Shown here piece by piece: positions 1 through 8,327 of a stretch of DNA of 64,000 nucleotides. This DNA is from Jejuia sp043557195. GTDB lineage: Bacteria; Bacteroidota; Bacteroidia; Flavobacteriales; Flavobacteriaceae. Under the pieces are notes generated by a model. The model worked only from the letters and a program-made list of their open reading frames with translations. It did no database searches and was not told the DNA's origin. The translations under genes were made by a program, and so were the position numbers. Each line of letters opens with the position of its first letter. Positions within the stretch are counted from its first letter, which is position 1. The DNA lies in NCBI GenBank assembly GCA_043557195.1, contig CP121314.1, positions 2,170,001-2,234,000 on the forward strand, in the 5' to 3' direction.

Positions 1-80
1 TACGAGTTGGAGATAAGCAATTTGATGCGAGTATCTCTAACAAATTAAACAAGTTAAAAAGAGAATTTATATTAAATTAA
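1..80 (+). CDS. atpH: ATP synthase F1 subunit delta, C-terminal end (partial)
   Basis: Reading from base 3, an open frame encodes about 25 residues ending in KREFILN and a TAA at 78-80, six bases before the atpA start. The basic, amphipathic end and the position directly before atpA fit the C-terminus of the F1 delta subunit (OSCP), the stalk protein that links F1 to Fo. The gene starts outside the window. The identity rests mainly on gene order, since atpH-atpA-atpG is the usual order. Confidence 0.75.
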   Translation, partial: RVGDKQFDASISNKLNKLKREFILN

Positions 81-86
81 AATAAG

Positions 87-1661
87 ATGGCAGAAGTAAA
101 ACCAGCTGAAGTATCAGCAATCTTAAAAAAGCAACTTGAAGGTTTTGAAGCCTCAGCTTCGTTAAATGAAGTAGGAACTGTACTTACTGTAGGTGATGGT
201 ATTGTACGTGCTTATGGATTATCTAACGCTCAGTATGGTGAGTTAGTAGAATTTGATGGCGGATTAGAAGGTATTGTACTTAACCTTGAAGAAGATAACG
301 TTGGTATTGTATTATTAGGTGCTTCAATAGGTGTTAGAGAAGGCTCAACTGTAAAACGTACAGGACGTATTGCTTCCATTAATGTTGGAGAAGGTATTGT
401 TGGTCGTGTAGTTGATACTTTAGGAAACCCTATTGATGGTAAAGGTGCAATTTCTGGAGATACTTACGAAATGCCATTAGAGCGTAAAGCGCCAGGTGTT
501 ATTTTCCGTCAGCCAGTAAACGAGCCATTGCAAACAGGTATCAAGGCTATCGATGCCATGATTCCAGTAGGTAGGGGTCAGCGTGAGTTGGTTATTGGTG
601 ACCGTCAGACTGGTAAGACTACCGTTTGTGTGGATACCATATTGAATCAAAAAGAATTTTACGATGCAGGGGAACCTGTATATTGTATATATGTTGCAAT
701 TGGGCAAAAAGCCTCTACGGTAGCAAACATTGCAAAAACTTTAGAAGATAGAGGTGCTTTAGCTTACACTACTATTGTAGCTGCAAACGCATCTGATCCT
801 GCTCCAATGCAGGTATATGCTCCAATGGCAGGTGCTGCAATTGGTGAGTATTTTAGAGATACTGGTCGTCCAGCTTTAATCATTTATGATGATTTATCTA
901 AGCAAGCGGTAGCGTATCGTGAGGTATCTTTATTATTAAGAAGACCACCAGGACGTGAAGCTTATCCAGGTGACGTTTTCTACTTACACTCTCGTTTATT
1001 AGAGCGTTCTGCAAAAGTAATCAACGATGATTCTATTGCCAAGGATATGAACGATTTACCAGATTCATTAAAACCATTAGTAAAGGGTGGCGGTTCTTTA
1101 ACAGCTTTACCAATTATTGAAACACAAGCAGGTGATGTATCAGCATATATTCCAACTAACGTAATTTCGATTACTGATGGACAGATATTCTTAGATGGTG
1201 ATTTATTTAACTCTGGTGTTCGTCCAGCAATTAACGTAGGTATCTCAGTATCTCGTGTTGGTGGTAACGCTCAGATTAAATCAATGAAAAAAGTATCTGG
1301 TACATTAAAATTAGACCAAGCACAGTTCCGTGAATTAGAAGCGTTTGCTAAGTTTGGTTCAGATTTAGATGCTGTTACTTTAAATGTAATTGAAAAAGGT
1401 AAGCGTAATGTTGAGATCTTAAAGCAAGCTCAAAATGATCCGTTTACTGTTGAGAATCAAATTGCAATTATTTACGCAGGTTCTAAAAACTTGTTGAGAG
1501 ATGTTCCTGTAGATAAAGTAAAAGAATTTGAAAGAGATTTTATTGAATTCTTAAACGCTAAGCATAGAGATGTTTTAGACACTTTAAAGTCTGGAAAATT
1601 AACTGATGAGGTTACAGATACATTAACTGCTGTAGCTAAAGATTTATCAGGTAAATATTAA
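87..1661 (+). CDS. atpA: F0F1 ATP synthase subunit alpha
   Basis: Alpha subunit of the F1 headpiece, 524 residues, the usual length. The N-terminal beta-barrel is followed by the nucleotide-binding domain with a P-loop GDRQTGKT at residues 171-178. The alpha/beta signature PAINVGISVS, containing the arginine-finger region, lies near residue 375. Alpha binds nucleotide at non-catalytic sites and completes the catalytic sites of beta. The ATG lies 6 bases after atpH and 54 bases before atpG, so the three are presumably one transcript. Subunits beta and epsilon are not in the window, which fits the split ATP synthase operons common in Bacteroidetes. Confidence 0.98.
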   Translation: MAEVKPAEVSAILKKQLEGFEASASLNEVGTVLTVGDGIVRAYGLSNAQYGELVEFDGGLEGIVLNLEEDNVGIVLLGASIGVREGSTVKRTGRIASINVGEGIVGRVVDTLGNPIDGKGAISGDTYEMPLERKAPGVIFRQPVNEPLQTGIKAIDAMIPVGRGQRELVIGDRQTGKTTVCVDTILNQKEFYDAGEPVYCIYVAIGQKASTVANIAKTLEDRGALAYTTIVAANASDPAPMQVYAPMAGAAIGEYFRDTGRPALIIYDDLSKQAVAYREVSLLLRRPPGREAYPGDVFYLHSRLLERSAKVINDDSIAKDMNDLPDSLKPLVKGGGSLTALPIIETQAGDVSAYIPTNVISITDGQIFLDGDLFNSGVRPAINVGISVSRVGGNAQIKSMKKVSGTLKLDQAQFRELEAFAKFGSDLDAVTLNVIEKGKRNVEILKQAQNDPFTVENQIAIIYAGSKNLLRDVPVDKVKEFERDFIEFLNAKHRDVLDTLKSGKLTDEVTDTLTAVAKDLSGKY

Positions 1662-1672
1662 GGTTAACTAAT

Positions 1673-1701
1673 GTCACTCTGAGCGCATAGTCGAAGAGTC
1701 T
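1673..1701 (+). repeat. short intergenic palindrome, GTCACTCTGAGCG type
   Basis: A 29-bp element beginning GTCACTCTGAGCG and ending GAAGAGTCT forms an imperfect hairpin (ACTCT with AGAGT at its ends). It fills most of the atpA-atpG gap and ends 14 bases before the atpG start codon. Related copies occur at 2578-2605 and, as an inverted pair, at 40080-40140. Dispersed repeats of this kind are common in Bacteroidetes. No function is assigned. Confidence 0.7.
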
Positions 1702-1715
1702 TTATAAATTAAAGA

Positions 1716-2576
1716 ATGGCAAACTTAAAAGAAATACGTAACAGAATTGCTTCGGTATCTTCAACGATGCAGATTACCAGTGCCATGAAAATGGTATCTG
1801 CCGCAAAATTGAAGAAGGCTCAGGATGCCATTACCGCAATGCGCCCTTATGCAGATAAGTTAACTGAGCTTTTACAAAGTTTAAGTGCAACTTTGGATGC
1901 TGATTCTGGAAGTAAATTTTCTACCCAACGTGAAGTCAATAAAGTGCTTATTGTTGCAATTACCTCAAACAGAGGTTTGGCAGGTGCTTTTAACTCAAAT
2001 ATCATTAAAGAAGTTAACCGATTAGCTTCAGATACTTATGCAAATCAAGAAGTGTCTTATGTTGCAATAGGTAAGAAAGCTAATGATGCTTTTAAGAAAA
2101 CGGGTAAAGTTATTGCAAATCATAGTACAGTTTTTGATGATTTAACGTTTGAAAATGTTGCAGCTATTGCTCAAGATTTGATGGATAGATTTGTTGAGGG
2201 TGAGTTTGATAAAATTGAAATTGTTTATAACAAATTCAAAAATGCGGCAACTCAAATTGTAATGACTGAGCAGTTTTTACCAATTGTTCCTGTTGAAGGA
2301 GAGGCAAATGTAACATCTGATTATATTTTTGAACCAGGGAAAGCTCAAATTGTAGAGCAATTGATTCCTAAGTCTTTAAAAACACAGTTGTTTAAAGGTT
2401 TAAGAGATTCTTTTGCTTCTGAACATGGTGCACGTATGACTGCAATGCATAAAGCAACTGATAACGCAACTGAGCTAAGAGATCAGTTGAAATTAACATA
2501 CAATAAAGCACGTCAAGCTGCAATTACTAACGAAATCCTTGAGATTGTTGGTGGAGCTGAAGCTTTAAATAATTAA
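1716..2576 (+). CDS. atpG: ATP synthase F1 subunit gamma
   Basis: Gamma subunit, 286 residues, the central rotor shaft of F1. The N-terminus (MANLKEIRNRIASVSSTMQIT, then SAMKMVSAAKL) and the C-terminal helix (TDNATELRDQLKLTYNKARQAAITNEI) are the two long coiled-coil helices typical of the family. The ATG follows the short palindrome after atpA. A repeat and a Rho-independent terminator follow, so this is the end of the ATP synthase transcript. Confidence 0.97.
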   Translation: MANLKEIRNRIASVSSTMQITSAMKMVSAAKLKKAQDAITAMRPYADKLTELLQSLSATLDADSGSKFSTQREVNKVLIVAITSNRGLAGAFNSNIIKEVNRLASDTYANQEVSYVAIGKKANDAFKKTGKVIANHSTVFDDLTFENVAAIAQDLMDRFVEGEFDKIEIVYNKFKNAATQIVMTEQFLPIVPVEGEANVTSDYIFEPGKAQIVEQLIPKSLKTQLFKGLRDSFASEHGARMTAMHKATDNATELRDQLKLTYNKARQAAITNEILEIVGGAEALNN

Positions 2577-2577
2577 T

Positions 2578-2605
2578 GTCATTCAGAGCGAAAGCGAAGA
2601 ATCTC
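2578..2605 (+). repeat. short intergenic palindrome, GTCATTCAGAGCG type
   Basis: Twenty-eight bases from GTCATTC to GAATCTC, starting one base after the atpG stop region. The outer GTCATTC/GAATCTC arms match the copies at 40080 and 40114 and resemble the perfect palindromes at 4583 and 13726. Confidence 0.65.
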
Positions 2606-2622
2606 ATCATAATTAACAAAAG

Positions 2623-2649
2623 CCTAACTTTTTTGAGTTAGGTTTTTTT
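2623..2649 (+). terminator. Rho-independent terminator after atpG
   Basis: CCTAACT and AGTTAGG form a 7-bp stem around a T-rich loop, followed by seven T residues. It closes the atpH-atpA-atpG transcript before the flippase gene. Confidence 0.85.
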
Positions 2650-2690
2650 GTTTTAAAAGCCCTATTTTTAGCATAACAAAATACCTGTTC

Positions 2691-4145
2691 TTGAGCGGCA
2701 TTAAATCACTTTTCAAACAAACATTTATCTACGGTTTAGCAACTGTGTTACCAAGAATGCTTACCTTTTTGTTGACGCCACTTTACACAGAAGTGATGGC
2801 TGTAGGTGTTTATGGAAAGGTTTCCATTATTTTTTCATGGTTTGCTATTTTTAATGTGATTTTAGCCTATGGTATGGAAACAGCATTTTTTCGCTTTTTC
2901 AATAAAGAAGATCAAAAAGATAAAGTTGTGGGAACAGCTGCACTATCAATTATTTTTACATCATTAGCGATATTTGTTTTAGCATTTTTGTTTAAAAATC
3001 AAATAGCTGAAGTTACAGATATTCAGCCTCAACATATTAGTTTTGTTATATGGATTTTACTTCTAGATGCTTTAGTAATTATTCCATTTGCATGGTTAAG
3101 GGCTAAAGCAAAACCTGTAAAATATGCTATAATTAAAATAGCAAATGTTGCCATCAACATTGGACTTAACTTGTTCTTCTTCTTATTATTAACTGGTTTA
3201 GCTAAAAATGGCAGTTTTTTTGAAACCATTTATAAAGCTGATTTTGAAATAAATTATGTGTTAATTGCTAATGTTGTTGCAAGTGCCGTTACACTTTTAT
3301 TAATGCTGTCATTTTACACTAAAATCAAATATGTATTTGATACTAAATTATGGCAACAGATGTTGCGTTACGCGCTTCCCGTACTAATTGCTGGGTTAGC
3401 ATACACCACCATAGAAACATTTAATCGCATTTTATTAGATAGTAGTTTGTCAACCGCTGAAAACCCAGAGGATGAAGTAGGTATGTTTTCGGCTTGTTAC
3501 AAGCTAGCATTATTTATGACGTTGTTTGCAACGGCATTCCGTTTGGGGATAGAACCCTATTTTTTTAGTCATGCAAAAAGTAAAAACCCTCAAAAAAATT
3601 ATGCTAGAATTTTAGAGTATTTTGTGGTTTTTGGTTCAGGAATATTATTGACTGTTGTAGTGTTTTCAGACATTCTAAAAATCATAATCATTCGAGATGA
3701 AGACTTTTGGGAAGCCATGTGGATTGTTCCTATTATCCTTATTGCTAGTTTTTGTTTGGGTATTTATCATAATTTGTCTGTTTGGTATAAAATAACCGAT
3801 CGCACGAAATTCGGAGCTTATATTTCTGTAGTTGGTGCCATAATTACTTTAGTACTAAATATCTGGTTAATTCCTATTATGAGTTACAAAGGATCAGCTA
3901 TTGCAACTTTAGCAGCTTACGGTACTATGGTACTATTATCTTATTACTTAGGGAGAAAATATTATCCCATTCCGTATAATTTGAAGAAGATAGGGATATA
4001 TTTAATGGTTTCCATAGTATCATCAGTGGTGTACTTCTATCAATTTAGAGCCAATTATGTTATTGGAATTTCACTGTTAGTTGTATTTTTGGGAATCGTT
4101 TATTTTTCAGAGAAAAACGAACTAAAACAATTACTTAAAAAATAG
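2691..4145 (+). CDS. Oligosaccharide flippase family protein (Wzx/MATE-like)
   Basis: A polytopic membrane protein of 484 residues with about 12-14 hydrophobic segments. The opening stretch (LFKQTFIYGLATVLPRM) is typical of polysaccharide biosynthesis/flippase proteins that move lipid-linked sugars across the inner membrane. The start codon is TTG at 2691; the first in-frame ATG lies at the end of that conserved opening and would remove it. The gene runs into dut with one base between them, and the nucleotidyltransferase lies downstream. That agrees with surface polysaccharide or envelope assembly. The transported substrate cannot be read from the sequence. Confidence 0.88.
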   Translation: MSGIKSLFKQTFIYGLATVLPRMLTFLLTPLYTEVMAVGVYGKVSIIFSWFAIFNVILAYGMETAFFRFFNKEDQKDKVVGTAALSIIFTSLAIFVLAFLFKNQIAEVTDIQPQHISFVIWILLLDALVIIPFAWLRAKAKPVKYAIIKIANVAINIGLNLFFFLLLTGLAKNGSFFETIYKADFEINYVLIANVVASAVTLLLMLSFYTKIKYVFDTKLWQQMLRYALPVLIAGLAYTTIETFNRILLDSSLSTAENPEDEVGMFSACYKLALFMTLFATAFRLGIEPYFFSHAKSKNPQKNYARILEYFVVFGSGILLTVVVFSDILKIIIIRDEDFWEAMWIVPIILIASFCLGIYHNLSVWYKITDRTKFGAYISVVGAIITLVLNIWLIPIMSYKGSAIATLAAYGTMVLLSYYLGRKYYPIPYNLKKIGIYLMVSIVSSVVYFYQFRANYVIGISLLVVFLGIVYFSEKNELKQLLKK

Positions 4146-4146
4146 T

Positions 4147-4581
4147 ATGGAAATTAAAATCATAAATAAATCCAATCACGATTTACCGCATTATGAAACG
4201 ATTGCTTCGGCAGGAATGGATTTGCGTGCTAACATATCCGAATCAAGAGTTTTAAAGCCATTAGAACGTAGTATTGTAGGTACAGGACTCTTTATAGAGC
4301 TTCCAGTAGGTATTGAAGCTCAAGTGCGTCCAAGAAGTGGCTTAGCGGCTAAAAAGGGCATTACAGTGCTTAATGCTCCAGGAACTATAGATGCCGATTA
4401 TAGAGGTGAAATAGGCGTGATTTTAGTAAATCTTTCCAACGAAGACTTTACCATCCAAAACGGTGAGCGTATTGCACAATTAGTGATTGCTAAACATGAG
4501 CGTGCGGAATGGGTTGAGGTAGAGATGCTTTCTGAAACTGATAGAGGTGAAGGAGGATTTGGAAGTACAGGAGTTAAATAA
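4147..4581 (+). CDS. dut: dUTP diphosphatase
   Basis: dUTPase of 144 residues, hydrolysing dUTP to dUMP and pyrophosphate, which keeps uracil out of DNA and feeds dTMP synthesis. All five motifs of the trimeric family are visible: AGMDLRA near residue 23, PRSGLA near 60, GTIDADYRGEI near 78, RIAQLVI near 108, and the C-terminal RGEGGFGSTG. It starts one base after the flippase stop and is probably co-transcribed with it. Confidence 0.97.
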   Translation: MEIKIINKSNHDLPHYETIASAGMDLRANISESRVLKPLERSIVGTGLFIELPVGIEAQVRPRSGLAAKKGITVLNAPGTIDADYRGEIGVILVNLSNEDFTIQNGERIAQLVIAKHERAEWVEVEMLSETDRGEGGFGSTGVK

Positions 4582-4582
4582 A

Positions 4583-4604
4583 TTCCTGCGAAAGCAGGAA
4601 TCTC
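4583..4604 (+). repeat. perfect GAAA-loop palindrome (left of GIY-YIG gene)
   Basis: TTCCTGC-GAAA-GCAGGAA forms a perfect 7-bp stem with a four-base loop, followed by TCTC. It begins two bases after the dut stop, 18 bases before the GIY-YIG ATG. The copy at 4956-4973 is the same element in inverse orientation with compensated stem changes. A third perfect copy lies at 13726-13743. Confidence 0.85.
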
Positions 4605-4617
4605 TTAGTCGATAAGC

Positions 4618-4932
4618 ATGAAATATTGGTACGTCTACATCATGACAAATAAGCCAAACGGTGTTTTGTATATTGGAATAACGGATAATATTGAAGAAAG
4701 AATAAAGGAGCATAAATTAAAAGTATATCCTAAATCATTTACATCAAAGTATAATTGTGATAAATTGGTTTACTTTGAAGAGTTTGAAAATGGAGAGGAA
4801 GCAGTTGTGAGAGAAAAACGATTTAAGAAATGGAAAAGAGATTGGAAGATTGAACTGATTGAAGATATGAATTCTAGTTGGTTAGATTTAAGTATCAATT
4901 GGAATCTAAATTATAATAAATTACGAGAATAA
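4618..4932 (+). CDS. GIY-YIG nuclease domain protein (single domain)
   Basis: A 104-residue protein consisting only of a GIY-YIG endonuclease domain, like the small UvrC-N-terminus-like family (COG2827). Visible motifs are YVYIMTN at residues 5-11 (the GIY strand), LYIG at 17-20, an arginine at 28 in EERIKEHK, and the metal-binding glutamate around residue 66 in VREKRFKKWKRDWK. These residues suggest an active nuclease. It sits as a one-gene insertion between dut and a nucleotidyltransferase, bracketed by two inverted palindromes of one family. No DNA-binding or partner domain is fused to it. Its role is unknown; repair, defence or movement of the palindromes are possibilities. Confidence 0.9.
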   Translation: MKYWYVYIMTNKPNGVLYIGITDNIEERIKEHKLKVYPKSFTSKYNCDKLVYFEEFENGEEAVVREKRFKKWKRDWKIELIEDMNSSWLDLSINWNLNYNKLRE

Positions 4933-4951
4933 AATAAAGTTTAACTAAAAA

Positions 4952-4973
4952 GAGATACCCGCTTTCGCGGGTA
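4952..4973 (-). repeat. perfect palindrome (right of GIY-YIG gene), inverted copy
   Basis: TACCCGC-TTTC-GCGGGTA preceded by GAGA. Read on the minus strand it is TACCCGC-GAAA-GCGGGTA-TCTC, the same layout as 4583-4604 with two base-pair exchanges (T-A to A-T and T-A to C-G) that keep the stem. It ends six bases before the ATG at 4980, so in an mRNA the hairpin would sit in the ribosome-binding region of the next gene. Confidence 0.85.
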
Positions 4974-4979
4974 GTAAGT

Positions 4980-5999
4980 ATGAAAATAATAGTCCCAATG
5001 GCAGGTCGAGGCTCTCGATTACGCCCACACAGTTTAACAGTACCAAAACCATTAATTCCAGTTGCAGGTCAACCGATAGTGCATCGATTGGTTAAGGACA
5101 TTGCCAAAGTATTAAAGCAACCTATTGATGAAATAGCTTTTGTTTTAGGAGATCCAGCATGGTTTGGAGATGAAGTGGTATCCAGTTTAGAAGATTTAGC
5201 TAAAAGTTTAGGAGCAAAGGCGTCTATCTACCGTCAGGATAAGCCATTAGGTACAGGTCATGCCATTATGTGTGCGGGACCATCACTTTCAGGACCTGCT
5301 GTCATCGCTTATGCCGATACATTAATAAGAGCTGAGTTTGACTTAGACCCTAAAGCAGACAGTGTAATTTGGACAAAACAAGTAGACAACCCAGAGGCTT
5401 ATGGTGTTGTTAAGTTGAATGACAATGATGAAATTGTAGAGCTAGTTGAAAAGCCAGAAACATTTGTGAGTGATCAAGCTGTAATTGGTATTTACTACTT
5501 TAAAGATGTTGCAGTTTTAAAAGAGAAACTACAAGAAATATTGGATGAGAACGTTATGAATGGTGGTGAATACCAAATTAACGATGGTATTAAGCGCATG
5601 ATGGCCGAAGGTAAAATATTTAAAACAGGAACAGTTGACGAGTGGATGGATTGTGGCAATAAAGCCATAACTATTGAAACTAATCAACGGATGTTAGGGT
5701 TTTTAAAAGCTGATGGGGAAGAGCAATTAGTGGCAAGTTCAGCTAAGTTAGAAAATGCAAACATTATTGAGCCTTGTTTTGTTGGAGAGAATGTGGTTTT
5801 AAAGAATACAACTATTGGACCTTTTGTGTCTGTTGGAAATGGTACAGTTATTGAAAACTCTACTATAGAAAATAGCTTAATTCAAACCAATACTGAAATT
5901 AAAAATGCTAAATTGAATAACGCCATGATTGGAAACAATGTAAAGTACAATGGCGAATTTACGAGCATTAGTATTGGCGATTATTCTGTTTTGGAATAA
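4980..5999 (+). CDS. Sugar-phosphate nucleotidyltransferase (NDP-sugar pyrophosphorylase)
   Basis: A 339-residue enzyme of the glucose-1-phosphate thymidylyl/uridylyltransferase superfamily, which makes NDP-sugars from NTP and sugar-1-phosphate. The N-terminal Rossmann-like domain has PMAGRGSRLRP at residues 6-16 and the KPLIP substrate loop at 23-27. A further motif GTGHAI lies near residue 91. The last 90 residues carry hexapeptide-like repeats (ENANIIEPCFVGENVVLKN and onward), suggesting a left-handed beta-helix. Exact substrate is undetermined. The flippase and dut lie upstream, with the GIY-YIG insertion between. Confidence 0.88.
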   Translation: MKIIVPMAGRGSRLRPHSLTVPKPLIPVAGQPIVHRLVKDIAKVLKQPIDEIAFVLGDPAWFGDEVVSSLEDLAKSLGAKASIYRQDKPLGTGHAIMCAGPSLSGPAVIAYADTLIRAEFDLDPKADSVIWTKQVDNPEAYGVVKLNDNDEIVELVEKPETFVSDQAVIGIYYFKDVAVLKEKLQEILDENVMNGGEYQINDGIKRMMAEGKIFKTGTVDEWMDCGNKAITIETNQRMLGFLKADGEEQLVASSAKLENANIIEPCFVGENVVLKNTTIGPFVSVGNGTVIENSTIENSLIQTNTEIKNAKLNNAMIGNNVKYNGEFTSISIGDYSVLE

Positions 6000-6070
6000 A
6001 ATTACTTTGAAAAAAGGAATCTATTTGCAGATAAGCATAAACTAAGTGTTTACTAAATGATGGCTGATAA

Positions 6071-6166
6071 GTGCGTTAGGGATAGAAGTGGATAGCCCAC
6101 AGCCCGACGCAGGAGGAGCGAGGACTTGTAACGGATAGCCCGACCCCTTGCGGGTAACGCCCAAAA
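6071..6166 (+). repeat. dispersed structured element R1 (GCGTTAGGGAT family)
   Basis: One of six copies in the window. It begins with GCGTTAGGGATAG, holds the segment GATAGCCCGACCCC, and closes with GGGTAACGCCCAAAA. GCGTTA (6073-6078) can pair with TAACGC (6155-6160), and ACCC with GGGT just inside. It ends 8 bases before the TPR gene start codon. Confidence 0.8.
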
Positions 6167-6174
6167 TATATGTA

Positions 6175-7527
6175 ATGAAACGATTATTCTACATATTTTG
6201 TTTCTTCGGAATACTTGTTATTCCCTGCTCTAACTATGCCCAAGTGGATTTTAATAAAACACCTGATGATGATTTGGGTATTGTAGAAGACCAATTTCAA
6301 GAGCTGTTTTTTGAAGCTTTAAAGCAAAAGGGTATAGAAAACTACGATAGAGCGGTAGAAGCACTAAAAAAATGTATAGCAATTGATAAAAATCCGGCAG
6401 TATTATATTTTGAGTTAGGAAAGAATTACATGGAACTCAAAAATTTTGGTGCCGCAGAAGATGCATTGAAAACAGCGGTGGATAAAGCACCTGATAACGA
6501 ATGGTATTTAGATGAGCTTTATGGCTATTACATTTCGCAAAATGAGTTAAACAAGGCGTTGAAAACCGTAAAACAGTTGGTGCAATATCATCCTGATTAC
6601 AAAGAAGATTTGGCAACCTTGTACGTAAAGATGGAAAAGTATGATGATGCCCTTGAGATTTTGGATGAATTGGATGCGTCGTTTGGTATTTCAGTAGCGC
6701 GAGATATATTGCGTAATAGAATTTACAAGGCCACTGGGCGCGCTAAAGAGCAGATAGAAAATTTAGAATCTAGGGTTGAAAACAATCCTAAGAATGAGGC
6801 TAATTATTTGGCTTTAATTTATCGCTACAGCGAACAGGGTAAAACTGAAAAAGCGTTTGAAACGGCGCAGGAGTTACTTAAAATAAAACCGAATTCTCAA
6901 GTGGTGCATTTGGCGCTTTATAAGTTTTATTTGGATAAAAATGATACGGATGCCGCCATAAAATCCATGAAAATTATTGTTCAGAGTAACGACATTAAAC
7001 CAGATGCTAAATTAAAGGTGCTATCAGATTTTGTGAATTTTGTGAAATTAAATCCACAATATGAAACCGATTTGGTTGAAGCCACAGCCTTACTTGACGG
7101 TACTTCAGACGCTAAAACACTAACGGATTTAGGACAATATTATTTGCAAAAAGGGGATAAACAAAATGCCTTGAAGCATTTTCAAGAAGCTTTAAAGCTA
7201 GATAGCGATAATTTTAGTGTATTAAAAAATGTTTTATTACTTCATATCGATTTAAATCAGTTTGAGGAAGCCAGAATTAAAAGCGATCATGCCATTCAAA
7301 AGTATCCAGCGCAACCATTAGTGTATTTGGTACATGGTGTTGCTTTAAATGCATTACAAAAACCAAAAGAGGCTATAGAAACCTTAGAATTAGGTTTAGA
7401 TTGGATTATTGATGACACCAAAATGGAAGCTGATTTTTACGGACAATTGGCCAAGGCCTATGGTGCTTTGAACAATAGCGCAAAAGCAAAGTCGTTTACA
7501 GATAAGGCAAATGCACTCAAATCTTAA
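6175..7527 (+). CDS. Secreted tetratricopeptide repeat protein
   Basis: Starting at the ATG at 6175 the protein is 450 residues with a signal peptide (MKRLFYIFCFFGILVIP ... NYAQ). An upstream TTG at 6148 would lie inside the R1 repeat and put nine charged or polar residues before the signal peptide, so the ATG is preferred. Many degenerate TPR units follow, for example around GAAEDALKTAVDKAPDNEWY and KGDKQNALKHFQEALKLDSD, giving an alpha-solenoid scaffold in the periplasm. The DUF4292 lipoprotein and the EnvC-like protein follow at 11 bp and with a 1-bp overlap, so an envelope role shared with them is inferred. Confidence 0.88.
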   Translation: MKRLFYIFCFFGILVIPCSNYAQVDFNKTPDDDLGIVEDQFQELFFEALKQKGIENYDRAVEALKKCIAIDKNPAVLYFELGKNYMELKNFGAAEDALKTAVDKAPDNEWYLDELYGYYISQNELNKALKTVKQLVQYHPDYKEDLATLYVKMEKYDDALEILDELDASFGISVARDILRNRIYKATGRAKEQIENLESRVENNPKNEANYLALIYRYSEQGKTEKAFETAQELLKIKPNSQVVHLALYKFYLDKNDTDAAIKSMKIIVQSNDIKPDAKLKVLSDFVNFVKLNPQYETDLVEATALLDGTSDAKTLTDLGQYYLQKGDKQNALKHFQEALKLDSDNFSVLKNVLLLHIDLNQFEEARIKSDHAIQKYPAQPLVYLVHGVALNALQKPKEAIETLELGLDWIIDDTKMEADFYGQLAKAYGALNNSAKAKSFTDKANALKS

Positions 7528-7538
7528 TTGAAACAAAA

Positions 7539-8327
7539 ATGAAACCTCAAATTTTGAAAAACAATCATCTTTTATCACTATTTCTGCTAGTGTTATTTTT
7601 AGGGTTTACTGGGTGTAAATCTTCTAAGACGGTAGCAGGTGGCGATAGTAATTTAAAGCTTTCTGCGAAGCAATTAATAAAAGAAAACAAAAAGCAAACA
7701 CCAGATTTTAAAACGCTTCAGTCTAAATTAAAGATTACATATTCCGAAGGTGATAAAAAGCAATCGCATACGGTAAGTTACCGTATGGAAAAGGATAAAG
7801 TACTATGGATGAGTGCTACTTTTGGTATTATTAGGGCAAAAATAACTCCAGAAAGTGTGGCGTTTTATAATAAGTTAGACAATACGTATTTTGAAGGCGA
7901 TTTTGAATATTTTAGTCAGTTATTAGGTACGGAACTAGACTTTGAAAAAGTACAAAATATCATTTTAGGGGAAGCCTTGTTTAACTTAAAAGATGAAACC
8001 TACAGCGTTTCTGTTCACGAAGGCAAGTATTTATTACATCCTAAAAAGCAACAAGAATTGTTCGAGATATTTTTTCTTGTAAACCCATCACTTTTTAAAG
8101 TTACCTCGCAACAGTTATCTCAAATGTCTGAACAAAGGCATTTACAAATTGATTATTTAGCGCATCAAGAAGTTGATAAACAAGTACTGCCAGAACATGT
8201 AAAAGTAATTGCTGTAGAAGGTACAGAAGAAATGATTGCAGAATTAGAATTCAAATCGGTGTCGCTTAATGAAGATTTACGATTTCCGTTTAAAATCCCG
8301 TCAGGTTTTAAGAAGATAGAATTGTAA
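7539..8327 (+). CDS. DUF4292 family lipoprotein
   Basis: A 262-residue lipoprotein: the lipobox LGFTGC places the lipidated cysteine at residue 26 after a hydrophobic segment. The body (KTLQSKLKITYSEG, RMEKDKVLWMSATFGIIRAKITPESVAFYNK) matches the DUF4292 family, which resembles LolA/LolB-type half-barrels that bind lipid. It overlaps the EnvC-like gene by one base (TAATG), so translation is probably coupled. A role in outer-membrane lipoprotein or lipid handling is inferred from the fold only. Confidence 0.85.
   Translation: MKPQILKNNHLLSLFLLVLFLGFTGCKSSKTVAGGDSNLKLSAKQLIKENKKQTPDFKTLQSKLKITYSEGDKKQSHTVSYRMEKDKVLWMSATFGIIRAKITPESVAFYNKLDNTYFEGDFEYFSQLLGTELDFEKVQNIILGEALFNLKDETYSVSVHEGKYLLHPKKQQELFEIFFLVNPSLFKVTSQQLSQMSEQRHLQIDYLAHQEVDKQVLPEHVKVIAVEGTEEMIAELEFKSVSLNEDLRFPFKIPSGFKKIEL

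Noticed and set aside
6148..6174. TTG start giving a nine-residue longer TPR protein
   Set aside because: These codons lie inside dispersed element R1 and would put a basic, non-signal stretch before a good signal peptide; the ATG at 6175 is better.
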